Source: Actinomadura rifamycini DSM 43936 (GTDB lineage: Bacteria; Actinomycetota; Actinomycetes; Streptosporangiales; Streptosporangiaceae). Taken from it: DNA of 64,000 nt. The stretch lies in contig NZ_KE384300.1 in NCBI RefSeq assembly GCF_000425065.1, forward strand, positions 472,559 to 536,558. Reading direction: 5' to 3'. Positions 19,684-28,489 of this stretch are shown here, piece after piece. The notes beneath the pieces are model-generated. The model worked only from the letters and a program-made list of their open reading frames with translations. It ran no database searches and was not told the origin of the DNA. A program made the position numbers and the translations under genes. Position 1 is the stretch's first letter, and each line of letters starts with the position of its first letter.

Positions 19684-21351
19684 TCAGGACGGGCAGCGCG
19701 CGCCGTGCCGCAGGGCGCCGTACCGGGCCGCGAGCGTGTAGCGGCCCGCCGCCGGGGCCTCCAGCCGCACGAACCGGCCCTCGCGGCGCAGGCACGCGCC
19801 GCCGCCGACGTCCAGCCACGGCGACCAGGCGACCCGCACCGGCACCGACCCGGCGGCGGGCATGTCCACGACGAGCCGCCCCGCGTCCAGCCGCGCCACC
19901 GTGCCGGGCGCCCCCACCAGCGGCGTCGCGTGCCGCACGCGGAACAGCCGCCAGTGGTCGTCGCGCCACACCTCCGCCAGGTACGCCGGCTCCGACCGGA
20001 CGAGCGCGGCCTCCTCCTCGGCCGCCCAGTCGACCTCCTGCGCCGGGAGCACCACCCACTTGACCGCCCACTCGTGCAGCCAGTCGCGGTACGACTCGGC
20101 GGTGAGCGCGCCCTCCTCGTAGAACAGCCCGTGCCGTTCTGCGTCGACCTGCCGGTTCCACCCCCGCGCCAGGACGAACCCGCGGGCCAGACCCGACGAC
20201 TCCCAGTGCGACCGCAGCGGCACGACCTCGATGCGGCTCTCGTCCGCGTCCAGCGCCTCCAGCTCGGCGACGAGGCCGCGCGCGTGGTCGGCGGCGCGGG
20301 CCGCGGGCTCGGTGTGGACGAGGTCGTCCACGGGCTTCACGACCTGCCAGGCGGCCGTCACGACGAACGCCAGCGACAGCGCGGCCAGCCGCGCCCGGCC
20401 CCGCACGCACCCGACGGCGACCAGCAGGAACATGCCGCCGAACAGCAGCGACAGGCGCTCCACGTTGCTGCCCACCGGCGAGGGGATCAGCCACGTCAGC
20501 AGGATCCCGGCGAGGTACACGCCGGCGCCCAGCCGGACGAACCGCCACGTCGCGGGCGCGCAGACGAGGATCGCGAGGACGCTCGCCACCGTCGGGAGCA
20601 CGATCGCGTCGAACGAGATCGGCTGCACCCCGCCGAACGGGAACAGCACGCTCGTCGTCCCGGACACCACCGGCAGCCCCGCCCCGACGGCGGCCGCGGC
20701 GCGGAACCGCCGGGTCAGCACCAGCGTGCCCGACAGCACCAGCAGGAACAGCCCCGCCACCGGGCTCGCCAGGGACGCGAGCAGGCTGCACGCGACCATT
20801 CCGGCGCCCCGCCGCGCGGGCGTGCCGCGCCGCGTGAACACCAGGGCGGTCGCCGCGAGCGCGAACGTCAGGCCGAGCCCGAACGTCGTCCGTCCGGAGG
20901 CGCTGTTGCAGGCCAGCGCGAACGCCGCCCACACCGCCGCGGGCAGCGCCACCGGCGCGCGGAACCGCACGAGCAGGTGCGCGGTCAGCACGGCCGACAG
21001 GACGCCCGTCACGGTCGCGACCGTCCGGATCCCGAACAGCGCCATCACGTACGGGGAGAGGACGCTGTAGGAGACGGGATGCATCCCGCCGTACCAGGAG
21101 AAGCTGTACGCGGCGCCGGGGTGCGCGGCGGCGAAGTCCGTCCAGGCGGCCTGCGCGGCGAGGTCGCCGCCCTCGGTCGCGAGCAGCAGCGCCCACGCCA
21201 GGTGCAGCACCAGGGCCGTCAGCGCCGCCGCCGTCACCGGATGCCGGGCGCTCGCGTACCGCCGCCACCCGGGCGCCGGCGGGCCGGGACGCCCCGCCCG
21301 CACGTCCCCGGCCAGGTCCTCCGCCCGCCCGGGCGCCCGCGCGACGCTCAC
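19684..21351 (-). CDS. Large polytopic membrane protein, GT-C-like
   Basis: About 555 residues from GTG 21351. Residues ~35 to ~350 hold roughly ten hydrophobic helices, and a C-terminal ~200-residue soluble domain follows. The early loop WYGGMHPVSYSVLSPYVM after helix 1 resembles the extracytoplasmic loop of GT-C type polyprenyl-sugar glycosyltransferase-like proteins, but no catalytic DxD or equivalent is clear. The soluble part contains WLHEWAVKWVVLP. Function is unknown; envelope glycan or lipid assembly is speculation. It sits between metK and priA on the opposite strand. The frame stays open upstream into the priA 5' end, so the start is a choice. Confidence 0.8.
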   Translation of the reverse strand: MSVARAPGRAEDLAGDVRAGRPGPPAPGWRRYASARHPVTAAALTALVLHLAWALLLATEGGDLAAQAAWTDFAAAHPGAAYSFSWYGGMHPVSYSVLSPYVMALFGIRTVATVTGVLSAVLTAHLLVRFRAPVALPAAVWAAFALACNSASGRTTFGLGLTFALAATALVFTRRGTPARRGAGMVACSLLASLASPVAGLFLLVLSGTLVLTRRFRAAAAVGAGLPVVSGTTSVLFPFGGVQPISFDAIVLPTVASVLAILVCAPATWRFVRLGAGVYLAGILLTWLIPSPVGSNVERLSLLFGGMFLLVAVGCVRGRARLAALSLAFVVTAAWQVVKPVDDLVHTEPAARAADHARGLVAELEALDADESRIEVVPLRSHWESSGLARGFVLARGWNRQVDAERHGLFYEEGALTAESYRDWLHEWAVKWVVLPAQEVDWAAEEEAALVRSEPAYLAEVWRDDHWRLFRVRHATPLVGAPGTVARLDAGRLVVDMPAAGSVPVRVAWSPWLDVGGGACLRREGRFVRLEAPAAGRYTLAARYGALRHGARCPS

Positions 21352-21544
21352 GGGACCTGCCGGGACACGGTGGGGGAAAGGGGGAGGGGAGGCATCCGCC
21401 AATGATTCACGCAACCGCTCCCCGGCACAAAACGGACCGCTCGTCCCTTCCCTGCCCAGTCCGGGAAAGATCCCGCCTGTAGGCGGTGGGACGCGGGGGG
21501 CGCGGGCAGGGAGCGGTCCGGCGTCGGAGGTCGGAGGGGTCTGA

Positions 21545-21550
21545 TAGGAC
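21545..21550 (+). promoter_or_regulatory. Possible -10 box for leaderless priA
   Basis: TAGGAC ends six bases before the priA GTG at 21557. The last base departs from TAnnnT. The 21352-21556 gap also holds the dyad CCGCCT/AGGCGG (21473-21486). Confidence 0.35.
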
Positions 21551-21556
21551 GGGGAC

Positions 21557-23644
21557 GTGACCAAGGCGGCCGGGGGAGACAGCGGGGGAGCGGAACTGAT
21601 CCCCGGGCTCGCCGACCTGCCGCGGACGCCGGCGAAGACACCCGCCAAGACACCGGCGAAGCCGCCCAAGAAGGGCGCGAAGGCGCCCGCCGCGGAGCTG
21701 CCGGTCGCGCGGGTCGCCGTCGACATCCCGCTGCCGCACCTCGACCGGCCGTTCGACTACCTGGTGCCCGCGAAACTCGACGCCGAGGCGGTGCCCGGGT
21801 GCCGGGTGCGGGTCCGGTTCCGGGGCCAGCTCGTGGACGGCCTGCTGCTCGAGCGGGTCGCCGAGAGCGACCACCGGGGCGCCCTGATGTACGTGGAACG
21901 GGTCACATCGCCCGAACCGGTCCTCACTCCGCAGGTCGCCGCGCTGGCGCGGGAGGTCGCCGACCGGTACGCCGGGACGTTCGCGGACGTCGTGCGGCTC
22001 GCCGTCCCGCCGCGGCACGCCCGGGTCGAGGCCGAGCCGCCGCCGGACCCGCCGCCCCCGCTGGAGGAGGACGCGGGGCCGGGCCCGTGGGCCGAGTACC
22101 CGGCCGGGCCGTCGTTCCTCACCGCGCTGGCCGAGGGGCGGGCGCCGCGCGCGGTCTGGACGGCGCTGCCCGGGCCCCGCTGGACGGACGCGATCGCCCG
22201 GGCCGCCGCGACGGCGCTGCGCGCCGGGCGGGGCGCGCTGGTCGTGCTGGCGGACGGGCGCGACGTCGCGCGCGTGGACGCGGCGCTGGCCGAGGAGCTG
22301 GGGGAGGGGCGCCATGTCGCCCTCACCGCCGAGACCGGGCCCGCGGAGCGGTACCGCAGGTGGCTGGCGGTCCTGCGCGGCACGGCGCGCGCGGTCGTGG
22401 GGACGCGCGCGGCGATGTTCGCGCCCGTCGCCGACCTCGGCCTCGTCGTCCTGTGGGACGACGGCGACGACGTGCACGCCGAGCAGCACGCCCCCTACCC
22501 GCACCCGCGCGAGGTGCTGGCGCTGCGGGCGCACCGGTCGGGCGCGGCGGCGCTGTTCGGCGGGTTCACCCGGACGACCGAGGCGACCCGGCTGGTCGAG
22601 ACCGGCTGGGCGCACGCGCTCGCCCCCGACCGGGCGCGGATCCGGCAGGTCATGCCGCGCGTCCGGTTCGCGGGGGAGGACGGGGAGCTGGCGCGGGACG
22701 CCGCCGCCCGCACGGCGCGGCTGCCGAACATGGCGTTCCAGGCGGCCCGGCGCGCCCTCGACGGCGGGCCGGTGCTGGTGCAGGTGCCGAGGCGCGGGTA
22801 CGTGCCGGGGCTGGCGTGCGTCCGGTGCCGGACGCCCGCGCGGTGCGGCGCCTGCCAGGGGCCGCTGGCGCTGCCGTCGTCGCACGCCGCGCCGTACTGC
22901 CGGTGGTGCGGGCGGATCGCGGGCGACTGGCGGTGCGGGGAGTGCGGGTCCCCGCGGCTGCGCGCGATGGTGGTGGGCGCCAAGCGGACGGCCGAGGAGC
23001 TGGGCCGCGCGTTCCCCGGGGTGCCGGTGCGCACGTCGGGGCGGGACGCGGTCCTCGACCGGATCGGCCCGGAGCGGGCCCTGGTGGTGGCGACGCCGGG
23101 CGCGGAGCCGGCCGCCGAGGACGGGTTCGCGGCCGCGCTGCTGCTGGACGGCTGGGTCCTGCTGGGCCGCCCGGACCTGCGGGCCGCCGAGGAGGCGCTG
23201 CGCCGCTGGATGAACGCGGCGGCGCTCGTCCGCCCCGGGGGGCCGGTGGTCGTGGGGGCGGACGGGACGCTGCCGCCGGTGCAGGCGCTCGTCCGGTGGG
23301 ACCCGGTGACGTTCGCGGAGCGGGAGCTGGCCGAGCGCCGCGAGGCGGGGTTCCCGCCGGCGGTGCGGATGGCGTCGCTGACCGGCGCGCCCGCCGCGAT
23401 CCGCGAGCTGCTGGCCGACGCGCGCCTCCCGGACGGCGCGGAGGTGCTGGGGCCCGTGCCGGTGGCGGCGGCGCCCGGCGGGCAGCGGGCCGAGGGCCCC
23501 GAGCGGGAGCGCGCGCTCGTCCGCGTCGCGCCGCGCGACGGTGCGGCGCTGGCGCGCGCGCTGAAGGAGGCCCGCGGCGTTCGCAGTGCGCGGAAAGCGG
23601 CGGAGGCCGTACGCGTCGAGATCGACCCCCTGGAGCTGATCTGA
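21557..23644 (+). CDS. priA: PriA-like primosomal protein lacking helicase motifs
   Basis: 695 residues. An N-terminal Lys/Pro/Ala-rich tail with KTPAKTPAK repeats precedes the PriA DNA-binding domain (VDIPLPHLDRPFDYLVP near 55-71). The zinc-binding region near residue 420 has eight cysteines in paired CxxC motifs. The Walker A loop expected near residue 200 is replaced by LPGPRWTDA, and the DEEH-type box by WDDGDD, so ATP-driven unwinding is unlikely. This is typical of actinobacterial PriA. It should still act in loading the replication-restart primosome. It is likely leaderless from GTG 21557. Confidence 0.92.
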   Translation: MTKAAGGDSGGAELIPGLADLPRTPAKTPAKTPAKPPKKGAKAPAAELPVARVAVDIPLPHLDRPFDYLVPAKLDAEAVPGCRVRVRFRGQLVDGLLLERVAESDHRGALMYVERVTSPEPVLTPQVAALAREVADRYAGTFADVVRLAVPPRHARVEAEPPPDPPPPLEEDAGPGPWAEYPAGPSFLTALAEGRAPRAVWTALPGPRWTDAIARAAATALRAGRGALVVLADGRDVARVDAALAEELGEGRHVALTAETGPAERYRRWLAVLRGTARAVVGTRAAMFAPVADLGLVVLWDDGDDVHAEQHAPYPHPREVLALRAHRSGAAALFGGFTRTTEATRLVETGWAHALAPDRARIRQVMPRVRFAGEDGELARDAAARTARLPNMAFQAARRALDGGPVLVQVPRRGYVPGLACVRCRTPARCGACQGPLALPSSHAAPYCRWCGRIAGDWRCGECGSPRLRAMVVGAKRTAEELGRAFPGVPVRTSGRDAVLDRIGPERALVVATPGAEPAAEDGFAAALLLDGWVLLGRPDLRAAEEALRRWMNAAALVRPGGPVVVGADGTLPPVQALVRWDPVTFAERELAERREAGFPPAVRMASLTGAPAAIRELLADARLPDGAEVLGPVPVAAAPGGQRAEGPERERALVRVAPRDGAALARALKEARGVRSARKAAEAVRVEIDPLELI

Positions 23645-23648
23645 CCAA

Positions 23649-23654
23649 TAGGGT
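23649..23654 (+). promoter_or_regulatory. -10 box for a leaderless transcript of the acidic protein gene
   Basis: TAGGGT ends six bases before GTG 23661, and no Shine-Dalgarno is visible between. Confidence 0.5.
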
Positions 23655-23660
23655 GATCCG

Positions 23661-25442
23661 GTGGCCGATAACTGGGTGGAGTCGACCGACCGCGACCTGC
23701 GGCGGTGGGCGGACGAGCGCGGAGAGAAGCTCGACGAGCAGGGCACGCGGATCCTGCTGGAGCTGATGCGGGACGAGCTGGGACTGCCGGGCCCGGGGGA
23801 GCTGACCCCCGAACGGCTCCGGAGCCTCCTGCTGGAGGTGTTCCCCGAGGCGGTCGTCGCGGCCGCCGACGACGTCCCCACCGTGCTGGCGGCGCTGCGC
23901 GGCGTCGTCGCGTACCTGCGCGACTCCGGGGCGGTCACCGCGCCGGACGCGGCCGCGCTGGAGATGGAGATCGACCGCGCCGCGCCCGAGTTCACCGAGA
24001 TCGTCGGCGACTTCGACGCCGCCGAGCAGCAGGCCGCCGCGGAGGTCGTGGCGGGGCTGATGCGGGCCGACGGCGTCGCCATGGACGACCGGGAGGCCGT
24101 GGAGAGCTGGGTGCGCGAGTTCGACAGCCTCCCGGAGGCGGAGCGGTTCGCGCGCACCGAGGAGTACCTGCGGGAGGTCGAGGAGCGCGTCGTCCCGCCG
24201 GTGCGGATCGCGCCGGAGGCCGAGCTGGCCGCGGCGGCGCGCGCGTCCCGGCTCACCGCGGCGGTCGTCGCGCTGGCCGAGTGGACGGGCGAGCGGGAGC
24301 TGACCGAGCACGAGACCCTCACCGACGGCGACGCCGCGGAGGCGCGCCGCGTCCTCGGGCTGAAGGCGCCGGACGACGGGGGCGACGGCGAGCTGGAGCG
24401 GCTCTGGTGGGCGGCGGCCGCCGCCGAGGCGATCGACGTCGAGGGCGGCCGCGCCGCGCCCGGCGCGGCGCTGGCGGGGCTGCGGTCCGCCGACGACGCC
24501 GTGCTGCTGGCCGCGTGGCTGCCGCTGTTCGACGCCGTCGCGGTGCCCGAGCACGACTACGAGGACGGGCTCGACGCCGGCGAGCTGGTGCAGAACGCGC
24601 TGACCGGCGTCCTGATCCACCTGTACGAGCAGGACGAGCCGACCCCGCCGGACGAGCTCGTCGCCGCGATGATCGACCACATCGGGGAGCAGTACGTGGT
24701 CGAGGAGGAGGGCGCGGCGATGTCGCGGCTCCTCGCCGACGCGTTCCGCCGCGAGCTGGACGTCCTGGCGGAGTGGGGGATCGTCGAGCCGGCCGGGGAC
24801 GCGGGCGGCCGCGCGCTGACGCCGCTCGCCGTGTGGGCCGTCCGGGAGCTGCTGGTGGCCGACGGGTTCCTGGCGCCGGTCGTCGGCGACCTGGCGGACG
24901 CGACGGCGGCGGAGCTGGTCGCGGGCCTCGTCTGGCATCGCCCCGACACGGCCGACGAGGAGATCGGCGGCTGGCTGGACGGCCGGGACGCGTCCGCGGC
25001 CGCCGCGGAGCTCCTCGACGTCATGCGGACCGGCGGTCCGGGCGCCCGCAGCCTCGCGGCGTCCGTCCTGCACCGCATCGGCGCGGAGGCCGCGCCCGTC
25101 GTGCGCGCCGCGGCCGGGCATCCGCTCGCCGCGCCGTACGCGGCGATGTGGCTTTCGGCGGCGGGCGACCCGGAGGGCCGGGAGCTGACCCGCGGCGAGT
25201 ACCTGTGGGTGTTCGTCGACACCGTCGCCGGGATGATGGAGGCCGCCGACCCGGCCGAGGCCGTCGAGGCCGCGCTCGCCGACGTCCCGGCGGACGCCGA
25301 CATGGCGGCCATGGTGGACGAGCTGTGGCGGATCGAGCACCCGGACCTGGTCGAGGTGCTGGAGGCCCTCGGGGACCACCACCCCGACCGGACCGTCGCG
25401 AAGACCGCCCGCACCGCCGCCTACAAGGCGCGATCCGCCTGA
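23661..25442 (+). CDS. Acidic alpha-helical protein of unknown function
   Basis: 593 residues, very rich in Glu, Asp and Ala, with no signal peptide or membrane helix. It appears almost entirely helical and may be an array of alpha-helical repeats. The C-terminal third (from about residue 440) reads like HEAT-type helical pairs. I do not recognise the family. It lies 16 bases after priA and upstream of def-fmt-rsmB. A likely leaderless start at GTG 23661 suggests its own promoter. Third-position GC and codon use match the neighbouring genes, so it is a real gene. No enzyme motif is visible; a scaffold or protein-interaction role is only a guess. Confidence 0.8.
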   Translation: MADNWVESTDRDLRRWADERGEKLDEQGTRILLELMRDELGLPGPGELTPERLRSLLLEVFPEAVVAAADDVPTVLAALRGVVAYLRDSGAVTAPDAAALEMEIDRAAPEFTEIVGDFDAAEQQAAAEVVAGLMRADGVAMDDREAVESWVREFDSLPEAERFARTEEYLREVEERVVPPVRIAPEAELAAAARASRLTAAVVALAEWTGERELTEHETLTDGDAAEARRVLGLKAPDDGGDGELERLWWAAAAAEAIDVEGGRAAPGAALAGLRSADDAVLLAAWLPLFDAVAVPEHDYEDGLDAGELVQNALTGVLIHLYEQDEPTPPDELVAAMIDHIGEQYVVEEEGAAMSRLLADAFRRELDVLAEWGIVEPAGDAGGRALTPLAVWAVRELLVADGFLAPVVGDLADATAAELVAGLVWHRPDTADEEIGGWLDGRDASAAAAELLDVMRTGGPGARSLAASVLHRIGAEAAPVVRAAAGHPLAAPYAAMWLSAAGDPEGRELTRGEYLWVFVDTVAGMMEAADPAEAVEAALADVPADADMAAMVDELWRIEHPDLVEVLEALGDHHPDRTVAKTARTAAYKARSA

Positions 25443-25450
25443 CGCCTCCG

Positions 25451-25456
25451 TAAACT
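25451..25456 (+). promoter_or_regulatory. Putative -10 box for def-fmt-rsmB
   Basis: TAAACT matches TAnnnT and would give a ~47-nt leader before def. No good -35 is seen. Confidence 0.4.
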
Positions 25457-25509
25457 GGACGGTACGTCCCACGATCGAGCGTTCGACCCTGCAGGAAACG
25501 GAGCCCTCC

Positions 25510-26055
25510 TTGGCCGTCAAGCCCATCCGCCTCTTCGGCGACCCCGTGCTGCGCACCCCCGCCGAGCCGGTGAAGGACTTCGACAAGGAGCTGCGCAAGC
25601 TCGTGAAGGACCTCACCGACACGATGATCGACGCCCCCGGGGCGGGGCTGGCCGCGCCGCAGCTCGGCGTCGGCCTGCGGGTGTTCACCTACTACGTGGA
25701 CGACCGCCTCGGGCACGTCGTCAACCCCACCCTCGACCTGTCGGACGAGCAGGAGACCGACGACGAGGGCTGCCTGTCGCTGCCCGGCCTGGCGTTCCCG
25801 ACGCCCCGCGCCGTCGGGGTCGTCGCGAAGGGCTTCAACATGCACGGGGAGCCGATCACGCTGGAGGGCACGCACCTGCTGGCGCGCTGCGTCCAGCACG
25901 AGACCGACCACCTGGACGGCGTGCTGTTCATCGACCGGATGGACCCGGAGCAGCGCAAGGCCGCGATGAAGGCGATCCGCGAGGCCGAGTGGTTCGGCGA
26001 GCCGGCGCCGGTCGTGAAGGAGTCGCCGCACCGCACGCTCGGGAAGGCGCTCTGA
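25510..26055 (+). CDS. def: Peptide deformylase
   Basis: 181 residues. It removes the formyl group from new proteins. All three metal motifs are intact: GAGLAAPQ (44-51), EGCLSLP with ligand C88, and QHETDHLDG with H130, E131 and H134. The start is a TTG at 25510, chosen because AVKPIRLFGDPVLR is the conserved beginning; a GGAG lies just upstream. The stop overlaps the fmt ATG, coupling the formyl-removing and formyl-adding enzymes. Confidence 0.96.
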   Translation: MAVKPIRLFGDPVLRTPAEPVKDFDKELRKLVKDLTDTMIDAPGAGLAAPQLGVGLRVFTYYVDDRLGHVVNPTLDLSDEQETDDEGCLSLPGLAFPTPRAVGVVAKGFNMHGEPITLEGTHLLARCVQHETDHLDGVLFIDRMDPEQRKAAMKAIREAEWFGEPAPVVKESPHRTLGKAL

Positions 26056-26984
26056 TGAAGCTCGTCTTCGCGGGCACGCCCGGCACGGCGCTGCCGTCGC
26101 TGGACGCGCTGCTGGCCTCCGACCACGAGGTCGCCGCCGTCGTCACCCGGCCGGACGGGCGGTCGGGCCGGGGCCGCCGCGTCACCGCGAGCCCCGTCGC
26201 CGAGCGCGCCGCCGCCGCCGGGATCGAGGTGCTCAAGCCGGCGAAGGCCCGCGACCCCGAGTTCCTCGACCGGCTGCGGGAGATCGCCCCCGACTGCTGC
26301 CCGGTCGTCGCCTACGGGGCGCTGCTGCCCCGGGAGGCGCTCGACATCCCCCGGCACGGCTGGGTGAACCTGCACTTCTCGCTGCTGCCCGCGTGGCGCG
26401 GCGCGGCGCCCGTCCAGCGCGCCATCCTGCACGGCGACGACGTGACGGGCGCGGCCACGTTCGAGATCGAGGAGGGGCTCGACACCGGCCCGGTGTACGG
26501 GGTGCTGACCGAGCCGATCCGGCCGGACGACACCTCCGGCGACCTGCTCGGACGCCTCGCCGTCGCGGGCGCGGGCCTGCTGCTGGACACGATGAACGGC
26601 ATCGAGGCGGGGGTGCTGGAGGCGCGCCCGCAGCCGGGCGAGGGCGTGTCGCACGCCCCGAAGCTCACCCCCGGCGACGCCCGCGTCGACTGGACGTCCC
26701 CGGCGCGGCACGTCGACCGGCTCGTCCGCGCGTGCACGCCCGCGCCGGGCGCGTGGACGGAGTTCCGGGACGCGCGGCTGAAGCTCGGCCCCGTCCGCCC
26801 GGCGCCGCCCGACGCGGCGCCGCTGCCGCCGGGGCGGCTGCGGGCGGGCAAGGCGGAGGTGCTGGTCGGGACGGCCACGCACCCGGTCGTCCTCGGCGAG
26901 GTCCAGCCGCCCGGCAAGCGGCCGATGCCCGCCGCCGACTGGGCGCGGGGCGCCGCCATCGACGGTGAGGACGCGCTGCACTGA
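26055..26984 (+). CDS. fmt: Methionyl-tRNA formyltransferase
   Basis: 309 residues. It formylates initiator Met-tRNA using 10-formyl-tetrahydrofolate. The Rossmann start MKLVFAGTPGTALPSL, the catalytic N105-x-H107 in NLHFSLLPAWRGAAP, and the later EIEEGLDTGPVY containing the catalytic Asp are present. The smaller C-terminal tRNA-binding domain covers about residues 205-309. ATG 26055 overlaps the def stop, and the fmt stop overlaps the rsmB start. Confidence 0.96.
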   Translation: MKLVFAGTPGTALPSLDALLASDHEVAAVVTRPDGRSGRGRRVTASPVAERAAAAGIEVLKPAKARDPEFLDRLREIAPDCCPVVAYGALLPREALDIPRHGWVNLHFSLLPAWRGAAPVQRAILHGDDVTGAATFEIEEGLDTGPVYGVLTEPIRPDDTSGDLLGRLAVAGAGLLLDTMNGIEAGVLEARPQPGEGVSHAPKLTPGDARVDWTSPARHVDRLVRACTPAPGAWTEFRDARLKLGPVRPAPPDAAPLPPGRLRAGKAEVLVGTATHPVVLGEVQPPGKRPMPAADWARGAAIDGEDALH

Positions 26985-28429
26985 TGCCGCACACCACCCG
27001 CGGACACGGCGGAAACCGGAACGGCCGCGGCCGGGGCCGGGGCGACGGCGGCGCCGGGCGGCGCCCCGGCGGCCCGCGCCGCACCGGACGCCCGCAGGAC
27101 CTCGTCCGCCGCACCGCCTTCGACGTCATCCGCGCCGTCGAGACCCGCGACGCCTACGCCAACCTGCTGCTGCCGGCCCGGCTCCGCGACCGCGACCTCA
27201 CCGGGCGCGACGCCGCGCTCGCCACCGAGCTGACCTACGGGACGCTGCGCGGCCGCGGCACCTACGACGCGGTCCTGGCGCTGTGCAGCGACCGCGAGCT
27301 GCGCCGCATCGACGCCCCGCTGCTGGACGTCCTGCGGCTCGGCGCCCACCAGATCCTCGCGACCCGCATCCCGCCGCACGCCGCCGTCGGCACGACCGTG
27401 GAGCTGGCGCGCTCGGTCGCGGGGCCCGGCCAGGCGAAGTTCGCGAACGCGGTGCTCCGCAAGGTCGCCGGGCGCGACCTCGCCGGCTGGCTCGCGATCG
27501 TCGCGCCGCCGGACGCCGAGCCGGTCGCGCGGCTGTCGGTCGCGCACAGCCACCCGAAGTGGATCGTGTCGGCGCTGCGCGACGCCGTGGGCGCCGCCGA
27601 GATCGAGGACCTGCTCGCCGCCGACAACGCCCGCCCGCGGGTGACGCTCGTCGCCCGCCCCGGCCGCGCCGAGGTCGCCGAGCTGGTCGAGGCGGGCGCC
27701 GAACCGGCCCCGTTCTCGCCGTACGGCGCCGTCCTGCCGGACGGCGACCCGTCCGCCGTCGCCGCCGTCCGGGAGGGCCGCGCCGCCGTCCAGGACGAGG
27801 CGAGCCAGCTCGTCGCGCTCGCGCTCGCCGAGGTCCCGGTGGAGGGGCGCGACGCGCGCTGGGCCGACGTCTGCGCGGGCCCGGGCGGCAAGGCGGGCCT
27901 GCTGTCGGCGGTCGCGACGCGGCGGGACGCGCGGCTGGTCGCCGCCGACGTCCAGCCGCACCGGGCGGGCCTCGTGCGGGGCGCCGTGGACGGCCGCGCC
28001 GGGGTGCTCGCCGCCGACGGCACCGCGCCGCCGTGGCGGCCCGGCGCCTTCGACCGGGTCATGGTGGACGCGCCCTGCACCGGCCTCGGCGCGCTGCGGC
28101 GCCGCCCGGAGGCCCGGTGGCGGCGCGGTCCCGAGGCGGTCGCCGAACTCGGCCCGCTGCAGCGGCGGCTGCTCGCGGCCGCGCTCGACGCGACCCGGCC
28201 GGGCGGGGCGGTGGCCTACGTCACGTGCTCGCCGCATCTCGCGGAGACCCGCGTCGTGGTGGACGACGTCGTCCGCGAGCACGGCGGCGCCGAGCGGCTC
28301 GACGCGCCGGCCGTCCTGGCGGGGATCGCGCCGGGCCTCGCCGGCCTGGGCGACGGCCCGTACGCGCAGTTCTGGCCGCACCGGCACGGCACCGACGCGA
28401 TGTTCCTGGCACTCCTGCGCCGGGTCTGA
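26984..28429 (+). CDS. rsmB: 16S rRNA m5C967 methyltransferase (RsmB)
   Basis: 481 residues. A ~35-residue Arg/Gly-rich N-terminal tail precedes an NusB-like RNA-binding domain (about 40-170). The SAM-dependent methyltransferase domain has CAGPGGKAG near 303-311 for SAM. The two catalytic cysteines are C365 in DAPCTG and C415 in TCSPH. It makes m5C in the 30S subunit. The TGATG overlap with fmt indicates coupling in the conserved def-fmt-rsmB order. Confidence 0.95.
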   Translation: MPHTTRGHGGNRNGRGRGRGDGGAGRRPGGPRRTGRPQDLVRRTAFDVIRAVETRDAYANLLLPARLRDRDLTGRDAALATELTYGTLRGRGTYDAVLALCSDRELRRIDAPLLDVLRLGAHQILATRIPPHAAVGTTVELARSVAGPGQAKFANAVLRKVAGRDLAGWLAIVAPPDAEPVARLSVAHSHPKWIVSALRDAVGAAEIEDLLAADNARPRVTLVARPGRAEVAELVEAGAEPAPFSPYGAVLPDGDPSAVAAVREGRAAVQDEASQLVALALAEVPVEGRDARWADVCAGPGGKAGLLSAVATRRDARLVAADVQPHRAGLVRGAVDGRAGVLAADGTAPPWRPGAFDRVMVDAPCTGLGALRRRPEARWRRGPEAVAELGPLQRRLLAAALDATRPGGAVAYVTCSPHLAETRVVVDDVVREHGGAERLDAPAVLAGIAPGLAGLGDGPYAQFWPHRHGTDAMFLALLRRV

Positions 28430-28489
28430 CGTTCACCCTGACGAGGGCCCGGGTTCGCCGTCCAGCCCGGCCGCCGAGGAGGGGGGTCC

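Noticed and set aside
21557..23644. PriA as a pseudogene because Walker A and B are lost
   Set aside because: Loss of helicase motifs is the normal state of actinobacterial PriA; the zinc cysteines and length are intact.
21407..24322. Long minus-strand frame opposite priA and the acidic protein
   Set aside because: Shadow of two real plus-strand genes, with no motifs of its own.
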